DNA of 18,984 nt, from contig CAMCBE010000006.1 in assembly GCA_945872805.1 (NCBI GenBank), forward strand, positions 1-18,984, read 5' to 3'. The notes beneath the pieces were generated by a model, which saw nothing but the letters and a program-made list of their open reading frames with translations, searched no databases and was not told the DNA's origin. Origin of the DNA: Chitinophaga pinensis. GTDB lineage: Bacteria; Bacteroidota; Bacteroidia; Chitinophagales; Chitinophagaceae. The position numbers and the translations under genes were made by a program. Below, piece after piece: positions 8,128 through 16,485 of this stretch; position 1 is the first letter of the stretch; every line of letters begins with the position of its first letter.

Positions 8128-11100
8128 TTATTTTACACCCGAGGAATTCAACTCCCTAATTATTCGCACGGTAGCATCTTCATATTGCAATGAAATAGAT
8201 TGTATCACTTTCTTCTGATAGGAACCGACAACCCACTGAATAATTTTATTATCAGGATAGTTGTGTTGCTGCTTTTTGATCCAAGTCATCCCATCTGACA
8301 CCTTGTTTAATGCACCATACGCCCACAAAGAAATTAGATGATTGCCAGCGTAAAAATTACTAATTGTATTCACTCGAATAGGCATGAACTTGACAACAGC
8401 ACCAAGCATTTCACCAGTAGCTTCTTTATTAGCTGAATTTTTATAACACAAATAAGACAACCAATTTTCTAATCGAATATCAACATCCTCATCATACGGC
8501 TTACCTGCACCCAAATTTTCGGGCCATAATTTTGCTTCGTTGATAAAAGTCAACGCGCGTGTATAATTCTTTTGCTTCATACTCACAATGGCCTGCATCA
8601 ATTTTGCTTCTCGGTATAATTCATGGCCGCTTGTTGCCCCTTCAAATGGTATAATATTTAAGGTGGCTAACAGCTGATCTGCTTGTGCATATTTCTTATT
8701 ATGAATTAGCGTTTTAGCATACAACATGCCCATTATATAATTACCAGTATGATTTTTAAAGAATGGCTCTACGGTTTCTAATCCCTTCGAAAATTCAAAG
8801 CGGCTATTATACAATTCAGTTAAAGTTTTTATAGGCCTCCATTGATTTTTATCTAGGGAAATAGCCTTCTTTAAATCAGCTACCGTAGAGGCTAAAACAG
8901 AAACAGTAGCGATATCACTCATGAACAAGTTAGCACGAGCAGCATAAAAAGGGGCATAGTCCGGCAAGGACTTCAATGAGTTGAATATGTCTTTTGCTTC
9001 GGCAATTTTATTTCTGTCTTTCAACAATAAACCAAGATAATACTTAGGAGCCCAGTGATCTGATTCTTTCGATGCCCATTCAAATACATCAAAGTCGATG
9101 TTTCGATAAGGAAAAATAAAATCAGGAGCTGCATGATTTGCCTGTTGAAGATCAGCTTGATAATTTTTATGCTGTTTATAATGAATGAACGCAACCCAAT
9201 ATTTTACCAATGTATTAGATGGACAAATAGATAATACTTTTTCGGCTTCATTTAATAAACCGACTTGAACATAATCATTTGCCAATTGCAAGTATGTCTC
9301 AACAGGCAGTTCGCTTTGAATCAATCCAGTAAATAAATTAAGTAGTGATGTCAAGCTAGTTTCACTAATCGTGTTATTCTGGGTAGCAGAATAGTATACT
9401 TCAAAATTCACAAAGTGATTCAACACGTCGTATCGCTTAATGGCAGAAAGAGTTGCAGCATAATTCACTTGATCGTTTACATAACGATATGCTATGGCCT
9501 GCAATTGAAGTGCAGCAATATTTATCGAATTATAGATAAGTGCTTTTTGAGTATAGTCGATTACTCTTGCATAATTTTTTTCAGCTAGATAAAGTTTAGC
9601 CAATTCAGTATAGGCTCCTGTTTTATATTCAGCAGATAACGTGGCTAAATCAAATCCATCTTTTGCATCTACTATATTTCCTAATGCAGCATTGATGATG
9701 CCATAATAATAGTTTGCACTTCCATTATGTGTATCAATACTTAAAGCACGCTTGGCTAATTCTAATGCTTTATTATATTCATGGTTATGATAGAGCAATG
9801 AAGACATCTTCACCAGTGCTGGTAGATAATTGCTGTCTAATTTTAATGACGCCATTAACATTTCTTCAGCTTGGGCGTATAATTTTTGATCCATATATTC
9901 TTTCCCCTGCACATACAACCCTTCTGCAGTTTTCCAATTGATAGTTGATGGCGACTCAACCGGACGGCTCAATACATTGGATTCTGGGGCACTACTATAA
10001 TTCAATTTCACGCCACCAAGACTAACACTATAAGCACCTTGATTCTCATTGTACTTAACCGAATCAGTAAAGTTGATGGTTGGCGCTAGTGAAAGCTGCT
10101 TTGAATAAATAATCTTATCGCCCACTTTAATCTCTAATGCATCATTGATTTGTTGAACCGGACAAAACATAACTTTTAGCCACCCATCCTGTTGTAGCAT
10201 ATTTAACGCACCATACACAGAGGCTTCCACCATACCCTTTGTATTGTTCACCGCATACCAATATTCTTTCCACGTGTCTGTACTATAAGGCGCAAAGTTG
10301 ATATGCTTAAACGGAGTGAAGGTGCTTCTCTCTGCGTTCTGATTAAATAATCTTCCTGATTGTACTTCAGTGTATTGTTGATCGGTGTCAGTCAAATATT
10401 TTTCCCAAATCATTCCCTGACGCGATAAGCCCCAAATCCATATTTTCTTGCCGGCTTTATCGTCATGATTACCATACCGAACCATCCCATAATCATCATC
10501 ATGCCAATAGGTACCAAAAAAATTAGTGTACTTACCAAATACATGGTATGATTTATATGTACCAAAATTATTGTTGTTATAAAATGAAATGTTTTTACCA
10601 TTCTCTTTATTAATCGGCCAATCGTTATACTCTCCTTCATGACCAATATACTTCGTACCCGGATAAATGTATTCTAGATTACCACTCACTTTTAACCCCA
10701 CGTTCATCCAATGATAGTAAGGTTGTTCAGTGGGTGTATTATTATACCAAAATGATTGTGTAGTAAAATAGGCTTTGTCCTTTGGTACATTTATTTCCAT
10801 TCGCCAATTTGTTTGGGTTAATAGATCAAGTACTCCAATAGTACAACTTACACTACCATCCGCTTTCTTAGTAACAATATAATCAACGGGTGTTGCACAA
10901 TTTGGTGTATGGCCAAAGATTCCATAATTAGCTTCAATACCACCGCTAGTCCACGGACCGCGGATAGCCAGATCACTAAATTTTACGGCATGATTATAAT
11001 ACACAAATGGTTTATCGGTTTTTTTATCAATCGCAGCCCAAATTTTACCACCCACTTCTGGTAAGATCAATATTTTGATATACTCATTTTCAATCTCTAC

Positions 11101-11313
11101 TACTTTCCAATTTTTTTGCACGGCTTTCTCCGTGAATCCATCAAAACGGAAATAAGGATATATCTTAGAAAAGCTTGGAATGGGGTCAGGATCAGAAAAG
11201 GGATAGGAAGTAAATTCCTTTTGATACTCACTGTATTTCACTTCCTGTTGAGCTTGAACTGAATATGAATTTGACAGAAACAAACAAACTAAAAACCCAA
11301 AAATATTTTTCAT
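8128..11313 (-). CDS. Secreted DUF5107 domain protein with TPR repeats
   Basis: A protein of about 1061 residues with a signal peptide MKNIFGFLVCLFLSNSYSVQAQ. The first 400 residues are a DUF5107 domain, recognisable from ILPEVGGKIWAAIDKKTDKP, GIEANYGIFGHTPNCATPVDY and later YYHWMNVGLKVSG. This is a beta-sandwich with mutarotase-like features, thought to act on carbohydrates but without proven chemistry. From about residue 460 it is TPR-like: GKEYMDQKLYAQAEEMLMAS, then YNKALELAKRALSIDTHNG, with more helical pairs to the end. An ATG at 11379 would extend it by 22 residues, but the 11313 start gives a clean signal peptide, and a TACATTTG promoter element at 11361-11368 would lie inside the extension. 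The PLP enzyme gene follows. This combination is typical of Bacteroidota and is often near glycan genes, as with the sulfatase here. Confidence 0.85.
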   Translation of the reverse strand: MKNIFGFLVCLFLSNSYSVQAQQEVKYSEYQKEFTSYPFSDPDPIPSFSKIYPYFRFDGFTEKAVQKNWKVVEIENEYIKILILPEVGGKIWAAIDKKTDKPFVYYNHAVKFSDLAIRGPWTSGGIEANYGIFGHTPNCATPVDYIVTKKADGSVSCTIGVLDLLTQTNWRMEINVPKDKAYFTTQSFWYNNTPTEQPYYHWMNVGLKVSGNLEYIYPGTKYIGHEGEYNDWPINKENGKNISFYNNNNFGTYKSYHVFGKYTNFFGTYWHDDDYGMVRYGNHDDKAGKKIWIWGLSRQGMIWEKYLTDTDQQYTEVQSGRLFNQNAERSTFTPFKHINFAPYSTDTWKEYWYAVNNTKGMVEASVYGALNMLQQDGWLKVMFCPVQQINDALEIKVGDKIIYSKQLSLAPTINFTDSVKYNENQGAYSVSLGGVKLNYSSAPESNVLSRPVESPSTINWKTAEGLYVQGKEYMDQKLYAQAEEMLMASLKLDSNYLPALVKMSSLLYHNHEYNKALELAKRALSIDTHNGSANYYYGIINAALGNIVDAKDGFDLATLSAEYKTGAYTELAKLYLAEKNYARVIDYTQKALIYNSINIAALQLQAIAYRYVNDQVNYAATLSAIKRYDVLNHFVNFEVYYSATQNNTISETSLTSLLNLFTGLIQSELPVETYLQLANDYVQVGLLNEAEKVLSICPSNTLVKYWVAFIHYKQHKNYQADLQQANHAAPDFIFPYRNIDFDVFEWASKESDHWAPKYYLGLLLKDRNKIAEAKDIFNSLKSLPDYAPFYAARANLFMSDIATVSVLASTVADLKKAISLDKNQWRPIKTLTELYNSRFEFSKGLETVEPFFKNHTGNYIMGMLYAKTLIHNKKYAQADQLLATLNIIPFEGATSGHELYREAKLMQAIVSMKQKNYTRALTFINEAKLWPENLGAGKPYDEDVDIRLENWLSYLCYKNSANKEATGEMLGAVVKFMPIRVNTISNFYAGNHLISLWAYGALNKVSDGMTWIKKQQHNYPDNKIIQWVVGSYQKKVIQSISLQYEDATVRIIRELNSSGVK

Positions 11314-11360
11314 ATAATTTTTTTTAGATACTCTTTTCAAGGTAATTATTTTTTTTGCAA

Positions 11361-11368
11361 CAAATGTA
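11361..11368 (-). promoter_or_regulatory. Bacteroidota -7 promoter element for the DUF5107 gene
   Basis: TACATTTG on the minus strand matches the TAnnTTTG -7 consensus exactly and lies about 48 bp before the ATG at 11313, a suitable leader length. I found no convincing TTTG -33 element at 19-21 bp spacing; the nearest is only 8 bp upstream. The site also argues against the longer ORF start at 11379. Confidence 0.5.
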
Positions 11369-11482
11369 TGAAAAGACAAAAAATAAGATTTAATGGGATT
11401 AAATGATAGTCGTACACATTCTGAAAATCATTTATACATTGGACGAAATAAAGTTGTAAATTTTGTATTCCAATCGGGTAGA

Positions 11483-13033
11483 ATGAAAAAATATGGCCTC
11501 CTCTTTCTAGTGCAGTTTTATGCATTACTCATCGCAGCGCAACCATCAAAGCCTAATATTATTGTTTTTCTCGTAGACGATATGGGTTGGCAGGATTGCT
11601 CACTCCCTTTTTGGAATACTCGTACACCACTCAATGCAAGGTACCATACACCGAATATGGAAAGGTTAGCTAAAAAAGGCATGATGCTTACTAGTGCCTA
11701 TTCGAACTCAGTGTGTACACCAACACGTATAAGTTTGATGACCGGCATGAACGTGGCTCGACATGGAGTAACCAATTGGACCAATGTAAACATAAACACC
11801 CCTACAGACAGCAAAGACAGTTTACTTAAACCAGCCAATTGGAATTATAATGGATTAACCCCTGAAACACATAACAGAGAAGACTTTCACCATACCATTG
11901 TGGCAACCACATTACCGCAGCTCTTAAAAGATGATGGGTATTATACAATTAATTGCGGTAAAGCCCATTTTGCACCAACGGGAATGCCAGGAGCTAATCC
12001 AGAAACATTGGGTTTTGACATCAACATCGGTGGAAGTTCAGCAGGAAATCCGGGTAGTTATTTAGCCTCGAAAAAATACCGCTACAACGATAACGATACC
12101 AATTGGGCCATCAAAGGATTAGACAAGTATATTGATCAAGGTATCTTTCTAACGGAAGCCTTAACACAAGATGCCATTTCGACACTCGATCATCGAAATA
12201 AAGAAAAACCATTCTTTTTATACATGTCCCACTATGCCATACATATACCATTTGATAAAGACGAACGATTTTATCAACCATACATTAATGCTGGACTAAC
12301 CGAAACAGAGGCGAAATATGCAGCACTCATTGAAGGCATGGATAAAAGCCTAGGCGATCTAATGGATTATTTAGCAAAAACCGGTCTCGATAAAAACACC
12401 TATATATTATTTACTTCCGATAATGGAGGCTTAAGTTTAAAAGGAGCTAGATCGGGTGAGGCACATACGCAGAATCTCCCACTCAAACAAGGCAAGGGGT
12501 CATTGTATGAAGGAGGTATTCGCGTACCAATGATTGCTGCAGGCCCACACATTGCAACCAATACTAAATCGGAACAATACATTGTTTCAGAAGATTACTT
12601 TAGTACCGTATTAGCCATGGCAGGCATTAAACACCCTATAGTAAAACAAGAAGTGGATGGAAAAAACTTTTTACCATTACTACAAGGGAAGCAAAAAAGT
12701 ATAGATCAACAAAAGATACTGGTATGGCATTATCCAAACAATTGGACCAATGTAGAGTTGAAAGGAATTTCCTGGGCATCTGCGATTAGACAAGGTGATT
12801 GGAAGCTTATCTATTTTCACAAACAAGGTAGTCTTGAACTATACCATATCAATACTGACATTGAAGAAGCACATGATCTATCAAAATCAAATAAAGCAAA
12901 AACAAAAGAGCTCGCTAGTCTACTCACGCAACAATTGAAATCACGTAATGCACCGATGCCTACCTGGTTAGCAACAGGCAAACAGATTGTATGGCCTGAT
13001 GAAATTTATCAACTTGACAGAGGAAAAGACTAG
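11483..13033 (+). CDS. Secreted Cys-type sulfatase (arylsulfatase A family)
   Basis: A 516-residue exported sulfatase from the start at 11483, which gives the signal peptide MKKYGLLFLVQFYALLIAAQ. The open frame extends 30 codons upstream to 11393, but those residues would precede the signal and look untranslated. Metal-binding VFLVDDMGWQD follows the signal (Asp32, Asp33). The sulfatase signature is CTPTRISLMTGMNVARHG, with Cys78 to be matured to formylglycine and Arg82. Further active-site blocks are SHYAIHIPFDKDERF and the FTSDNGGL motif. Maturation requires a formylglycine-generating enzyme, in Bacteroidota usually the radical-SAM anSME, which is not in this window. Substrate is probably a sulfated glycan, but the subfamily cannot be told by eye. 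It leads a plus-strand group with an unknown secreted protein 36 bp downstream and diverges from the DUF5107 gene. Confidence 0.92.
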   Translation: MKKYGLLFLVQFYALLIAAQPSKPNIIVFLVDDMGWQDCSLPFWNTRTPLNARYHTPNMERLAKKGMMLTSAYSNSVCTPTRISLMTGMNVARHGVTNWTNVNINTPTDSKDSLLKPANWNYNGLTPETHNREDFHHTIVATTLPQLLKDDGYYTINCGKAHFAPTGMPGANPETLGFDINIGGSSAGNPGSYLASKKYRYNDNDTNWAIKGLDKYIDQGIFLTEALTQDAISTLDHRNKEKPFFLYMSHYAIHIPFDKDERFYQPYINAGLTETEAKYAALIEGMDKSLGDLMDYLAKTGLDKNTYILFTSDNGGLSLKGARSGEAHTQNLPLKQGKGSLYEGGIRVPMIAAGPHIATNTKSEQYIVSEDYFSTVLAMAGIKHPIVKQEVDGKNFLPLLQGKQKSIDQQKILVWHYPNNWTNVELKGISWASAIRQGDWKLIYFHKQGSLELYHINTDIEEAHDLSKSNKAKTKELASLLTQQLKSRNAPMPTWLATGKQIVWPDEIYQLDRGKD

Positions 13034-13069
13034 TTTTAGCTGTCATCAATTAGATTAATAAGTCCATAC

Positions 13070-13726
13070 ATGAAGTATACATTTATACGCAAAACACTAA
13101 GCGTTCTGACTTCTTTCGCGCTATTGATAAGTAGCTTGGCTGCAGTAGGACAGACGAATCCAACAGAAAAACCATTCACCAATTATTCAGGGAGATGGCT
13201 TCACACAGAATCTACCATTCCTGATTCAAGCGGGGGAGAGTTGATCATACAAAATAGCTATCCCAAAGGTGGAAGTCAGTACACAGATGCAATAGGGAGA
13301 ACGTTTTCTTATGTCATATTTTGGACTCGCGTAATGAATGAAACAGCAGATTTGATAGAGCTAACGATAAAATTTCCTGCTGATTCGTTTCCGAGCACCT
13401 CTTCCGCCAATTCATATGTAAAGGTATTTCTACCTCCAGGAAAAATGACACTAGAAAAAGAATCACTATTCAACTATGGCATAACAGATTTTGAACCTTT
13501 TCTAGATGCAGGATTAAATAAGTCAACCATGAGACACATAACGATAGCCCCTAAAGAAGAATCACTTTTCTATACAGCTAGCCTTTTTCACCTTGTTGAT
13601 GGCCCTACCCGGACAGCATATGTCTTAAAGGGAGAAAATCTTTTTTATACAATCAACAATGGCTCTGGACATGATACTATAACAATTCCCTGCGGGACAC
13701 TTATTTCTAAGAAACTTAAAAAATAA
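13070..13726 (+). CDS. Unknown secreted protein
   Basis: This is a 218-residue protein of no family I recognise. Residues 1-28 form a signal peptide (MKYTFIRKT, a hydrophobic core, then a cut near AAVGQ). The mature part is rich in alternating hydrophobic and polar strands, such as ADLIELTIKFPADSFP and YVKVFLPPGKMTL, suggesting a beta-sandwich in the periplasm or outside the cell. It has one cysteine near the end (IPCGTLISKKLKK) and a basic tail. It follows the sulfatase by 36 bp and precedes the DUF2975 gene by 43 bp on the same strand, so all three are probably one transcript. Nothing seen shows an active site. Confidence 0.65.
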   Translation: MKYTFIRKTLSVLTSFALLISSLAAVGQTNPTEKPFTNYSGRWLHTESTIPDSSGGELIIQNSYPKGGSQYTDAIGRTFSYVIFWTRVMNETADLIELTIKFPADSFPSTSSANSYVKVFLPPGKMTLEKESLFNYGITDFEPFLDAGLNKSTMRHITIAPKEESLFYTASLFHLVDGPTRTAYVLKGENLFYTINNGSGHDTITIPCGTLISKKLKK

Positions 13727-13769
13727 TCTTGCCCACTAAATGCAGGAGTAAAATAAATAAAGTTCTTTT

Positions 13770-14264
13770 ATGAAAAAAGCTTCAATACTATTTCTTCAGG
13801 GAGTCATTATGCTGATTGGTATTGTGGCTATAGTGATATTGATTCGGTTTCCCTCAACAGAAGGAAGAGCCCAACATTTAGACATCTTCAGCATTTACAC
13901 AGATCCCTTCATCTTATATGGATATGCCACATCGATGCCATTTTTTATTACACTCTACAATACGCTAAAATTACTCCGGCTTATCGGTCAAAATAATGCA
14001 TTCTCACTTAATGCTGTGATGACATTGAGAAGGATAAAATATTGTGCTATTGTACTAAGCAGCTTAATTGTGATAGCAGGAGTATACATCAGGATATTTC
14101 ATAATAAAGATGACGACCCAGCTGGCTTTCTTGCCCTCTGTATTTTAACTACGTTTATTACTCTGATAGTTTTTACTGCGGTTTCAGTGTTTGAAAAAAT
14201 AGTAGGAAATGGGGTAGATATAAAATCAGAGAACGAACAACTACATTTGAAGTTGAAAAAATAA
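13770..14264 (+). CDS. DUF2975 integral membrane protein
   Basis: A 164-residue protein with about four membrane segments (roughly residues 7-25, 47-64, 88-108 and 118-142). The C-terminal VSVFEKIVGNGVDIKSENEQL matches the DUF2975 pattern in which a last membrane helix is followed by an amphipathic, charged stretch. The NNAFSLNAVMTLRRIKYCA loop in the middle is also typical. Members are commonly followed by a small XRE/YozG-type HTH regulator; here no HTH gene follows, and the next gene is 379 bp away. A near-identical copy of 55 bp of its 3' coding region recurs at 15364-15417. Function of the family is unknown. Confidence 0.8.
   Translation: MKKASILFLQGVIMLIGIVAIVILIRFPSTEGRAQHLDIFSIYTDPFILYGYATSMPFFITLYNTLKLLRLIGQNNAFSLNAVMTLRRIKYCAIVLSSLIVIAGVYIRIFHNKDDDPAGFLALCILTTFITLIVFTAVSVFEKIVGNGVDIKSENEQLHLKLKK
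14156..14210 (+). repeat. Dispersed direct repeat, copy 1 (within DUF2975)
   Basis: Positions 14156-14210 encode ITLIVFTAVSVFEKIVGN of the DUF2975 protein. They match 15364-15417 in the same orientation except for two substitutions and a one-base deletion in a run of A. Flanking bases on both sides are unrelated, so similarity is confined to this patch. Confidence 0.85.
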
Positions 14265-14642
14265 TTTACACTTTTAATATGAACATAATTAATCGCTTCA
14301 GAAATTTGTTGATTTAGATACATTTTAATTTGAAGCAAAAAATAACTCATGCTTCATTAAATCTAGATTAGATAGCTCAGTTTCAATATCTAACCAGCTT
14401 TAGTAATACTGATTTCTTTCGCAGGCTGATATAACCACGGTACTTACTCAACTTGAACATTACTCCTCTCTAATCCAAATGCCTTTATCTCTCCAAGACC
14501 GGCAAATAAAAATTCTCGATAAATACAAACAGAGTAAGAATAAACTGGGTCTTTAAAACTTGCTAAATAATAGTTGATGTAAGAAAAAACGGATAATTTG
14601 AACATAAATAATGAGTCGGACGTTATAAAATAATATATTAAC
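14265..14642. other. Non-coding gap between the DUF2975 and SOUL genes
   Basis: No convincing functional gene lies here. A bulged hairpin (GCTTCA at 14295-14300 pairing with TGAAGC at 14331-14336) follows the DUF2975 stop but is followed by A residues, so it is not a plus-strand intrinsic terminator. On the minus strand an open frame ends at 14444, with the last part reading PVYSYSVCIYREFLFAGLGE and then IKAFGLERSNVQVE. This looks protein-like and could be the tail of a decayed gene, but I cannot assign it. TAATTTG at 14594-14600, with a TTG 17 bp upstream, resembles a shortened -7/-33 promoter for the SOUL gene (leader about 42 bp). Confidence 0.45.
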
Positions 14643-15245
14643 ATGAAAAAGATGACAATAGCCTTTTTAATCATTTTACTCATCATTACTGCATTCCAAT
14701 CTTTTATGGCGATATCAACAAGCAAAATTGAAAAGCAGCAATATGAGGTTATTAAGAAGGAAAAAGACTTTGAAATCAGATACTATCCTCCAGCTACGTA
14801 TGCCACCATTGAATCATCCGCAAAATCATACAAAGAACTTGGTAGTTCTGGATTTCGTAAAATTGCTGGCTACATATTTGGTGATAATTCAACATCTGTA
14901 AAGATTGCTATGACATCACCTGTACATATGGATATAAGTAAGGAAGGTTCATCTATGAGCTTTGTGATGCCCTCTGTGTATGATATCAAAACGCTGCCCC
15001 GCCCTAATGATTCAAACGTGAAAATACATAAAAGTGAAGGTGAGCATGTTGCGGCAATTTCATTTGGTGGATTTGCAAATGATGCTTCTATAAAAAAATA
15101 CGCAGACCAACTTGAAAAGTCATTAGACGAAAAAGGAATAAAAACAATCGGACATTTTAGATATCTAGGCTACAACCCACCTTACCAAATTATTGCAAGA
15201 AAAAACGAAGTCATTGTAACTGTTGAATGGAATAAAAATAAATAA
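14643..15245 (+). CDS. SOUL family haem-binding-like protein
   Basis: A 200-residue protein with an N-terminal hydrophobic segment (MKKMTIAFLIILLIITAFQS) acting as a signal or membrane anchor. It is followed by one SOUL/HBP domain from about residue 35: YEVIKKEKDFEIRYYPPATY, then GFRKIAGYIFGDN, the strongly conserved KIAMTSPVHM, SFVMPSVYDIKTLPRPND and, at the end, RYLGYNPPYQIIARKNEVIV. These blocks are diagnostic. SOUL proteins bind haem or tetrapyrroles in some cases; in bacteria the role is mostly untested. The exported form suggests a periplasmic or membrane-attached location. The gene is solitary, flanked by pseudogene debris on both sides. No promoter beyond a weak candidate upstream was seen. 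Confidence 0.93.
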   Translation: MKKMTIAFLIILLIITAFQSFMAISTSKIEKQQYEVIKKEKDFEIRYYPPATYATIESSAKSYKELGSSGFRKIAGYIFGDNSTSVKIAMTSPVHMDISKEGSSMSFVMPSVYDIKTLPRPNDSNVKIHKSEGEHVAAISFGGFANDASIKKYADQLEKSLDEKGIKTIGHFRYLGYNPPYQIIARKNEVIVTVEWNKNK

Positions 15246-15363
15246 CTAATACAATTAGGTAATACCTTCCTTGTAAGTTTATTTTATAAAGACTAATGTT
15301 CATTTCCTACTAAATAAGGCGTTAACAAATAATTTCTACTAATCAAGTTTATATGATAAACTC

Positions 15364-15417
15364 TATTACTCTAATAGTTTTTACTGCGGTTTCAGTGTTT
15401 GAAAAATAGTAGAAAAT
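15364..15417 (+). repeat. Dispersed direct repeat, copy 2 (DUF2975 fragment)
   Basis: This 54-bp patch is nearly identical to 14156-14210 in the DUF2975 gene. Its frame, entered from an ATG at 15353, reads MINSITLIVFTAVSVFEK and then stops, because one A is missing in the A run. It begins two bases after a perfect small hairpin at 15346-15362. It is a fragment and not a gene. Confidence 0.85.
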
Positions 15418-15429
15418 AGAATATCATCT

Positions 15430-15540
15430 TCATAGCAAATCTTTCAAGGTGTGTATAGCTTCCTAAAGATGGTGATGAACCAATCGTTCTCTTAAAGGAT
15501 GTATTTCTGCTTGCAACTTCAAAACAAAAAAGATGCCATG
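15430..15540 (-). pseudogene. Probable N-terminal remnant of a DUF3050 gene
   Basis: On the minus strand, 15522 down to 15430 reads LKLQAEIHPLRERLVHHHL, a TAG at 15463-15465, then EAIHTLKDLL and a TGA. This matches my memory of the DUF3050 N-terminus, whose pattern is roughly LQ..I.PLR..L..H.LY..I.SL.DL; the TAG replaces the expected tyrosine codon. The conserved FMEHHVFAVWDF block that should follow is missing, because the DUF2975 duplicate begins there. DUF3050 proteins are about 230 residues and of unknown function. The match covers only about 30 residues, so the call is tentative. Confidence 0.5.
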
Positions 15541-15684
15541 CTTTTTAAATTTTTGCAAAGCAATTTGAAAGATCTACCCGAAAGGATGGTGAAAGGGATT
15601 TGATAAAGTTTGGACAAATGGTTTTAAGAATTTTAGATAAACAAAGGAGAACATAAACGCCCGGCTGTAAAACATAAAACAAAA

Positions 15685-16452
15685 TTATTTTGCAGCAAAG
15701 GATCCCAAAACATTGAATCGATAAGAAAAACCTAGGGCAAGATAATAATCTCTACTTTTTTTTATACTCCTGCCCGCACTAACATCAAGCTTAAAATCAT
15801 CATTGATGTAATATGCAAGTCCCCCATCTACCCAAATATCTTCGTACATATTAAGTGGAAACCTACCAAACGTTTCTACATATGCGTACATATTCTTTCC
15901 TATTGTCAACCCAGGGGCAATACGAAAGATCCCTTCGTGTTTACCGTCGTTATGAAATTCAATACCATAATTATACCCAATCGAAAGAGTATTTGAAAGT
16001 TGATGTTGAGATGTAATTACAGCATCACCAACAGAATGGGGTATCCGATTCAAATCTGCAAGATCCCTTTTTAAATCTCCTAAATGATAATGAGCAATCA
16101 GGGAAGTTTTTGGGAGGATTCCCTTCTCATCGAAAAGGAAAAATTTCAACCCAATAGCCTCGTTTTTGAAACGAATTTTTTGTGAAGAAGCATTCAACAC
16201 AGATAAATACCTGAATTCAACTTTCTTGTTCAGTCCCAGCTTTATCAAAGTTGTAGGCAAGAAATATTCTATTTCAGAAGAAATATAATTTTTATTGAAC
16301 CCGCTCTCCAGCTGGAAATATCCTTTCTTTACGATAAAGGGAGATTCGGTTTGATCTGGACGATCCGTTTCCATTCTTCCATTTTCCTGAGCACGAACAC
16401 CAAATAGGAATAAAAAAAAGAAAGAGAACAGATAAATAAATTTTCTGGCCAT
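15685..16452 (-). CDS. Outer-membrane 'MetA-pathway of phenol degradation'-type protein
   Basis: A 255-residue exported protein with a signal peptide (MARKFIYLFSFFFLFLFGVRAQ). The NGRMETDRPDQTESPFIVKK block is the hallmark of the family annotated as putative transporter or MetA-pathway of phenol degradation (PF13557-like). The rest alternates polar and hydrophobic residues in beta-barrel style, with repeated aromatic strand ends such as GYFQLESGF, GYNYGIEF and YYLALGFSYRF. Family naming comes from one Pseudomonas pathway, and there is no reason to infer phenol metabolism here; an outer-membrane channel is the likely role. The gene follows the tRNA-Phe repeat array on the same strand and has its own promoter-like element at 16486-16513. 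The start is fixed by the signal peptide. Confidence 0.82.
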   Translation of the reverse strand: MARKFIYLFSFFFLFLFGVRAQENGRMETDRPDQTESPFIVKKGYFQLESGFNKNYISSEIEYFLPTTLIKLGLNKKVEFRYLSVLNASSQKIRFKNEAIGLKFFLFDEKGILPKTSLIAHYHLGDLKRDLADLNRIPHSVGDAVITSQHQLSNTLSIGYNYGIEFHNDGKHEGIFRIAPGLTIGKNMYAYVETFGRFPLNMYEDIWVDGGLAYYINDDFKLDVSAGRSIKKSRDYYLALGFSYRFNVLGSFAAK

Positions 16453-16485
16453 TGTGTTGAATAATTGTTTCTGGAAAGATTACTA

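Larger units (their letters stand above)
15246..15684. other. Gene-debris region between the SOUL gene and the outer-membrane protein gene
   Basis: This 439-bp stretch has no intact gene. It holds a perfect 7-bp-stem hairpin (AGTTTAT, loop ATG, ATAAACT; 15346-15362), then the partial DUF2975 duplicate (15364-15417), then a DUF3050-like remnant on the minus strand (15430-15540). The remainder (15541-15684) has short open stretches on both strands, such as a plus-strand frame ending LIKFGQMVLRILDKQRRT, that I cannot assign. No terminator is clear. Confidence 0.6.

Noticed and set aside
11314..11379. Upstream start for the DUF5107 protein
   Set aside because: It would place 22 basic residues before the signal peptide and put the TACATTTG promoter element inside the coding region.
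11393..11482. Upstream start for the sulfatase
   Set aside because: The 30 extra residues precede a clean signal peptide that begins at 11483.
14295..14336. Hairpin after DUF2975 as its terminator
   Set aside because: The stem is bulged with a long loop and is followed by A residues and not T on the plus strand.
14099..14350. Minus-strand open frame over the end of DUF2975
   Set aside because: It is antisense to a well-supported membrane gene and has no recognisable domain.
15541..15670. Short plus-strand frame ending LIKFGQMVLRILDKQRRT
   Set aside because: It has only about 35 codons, no start context and no recognised family, with overlapping open stretches in other frames.
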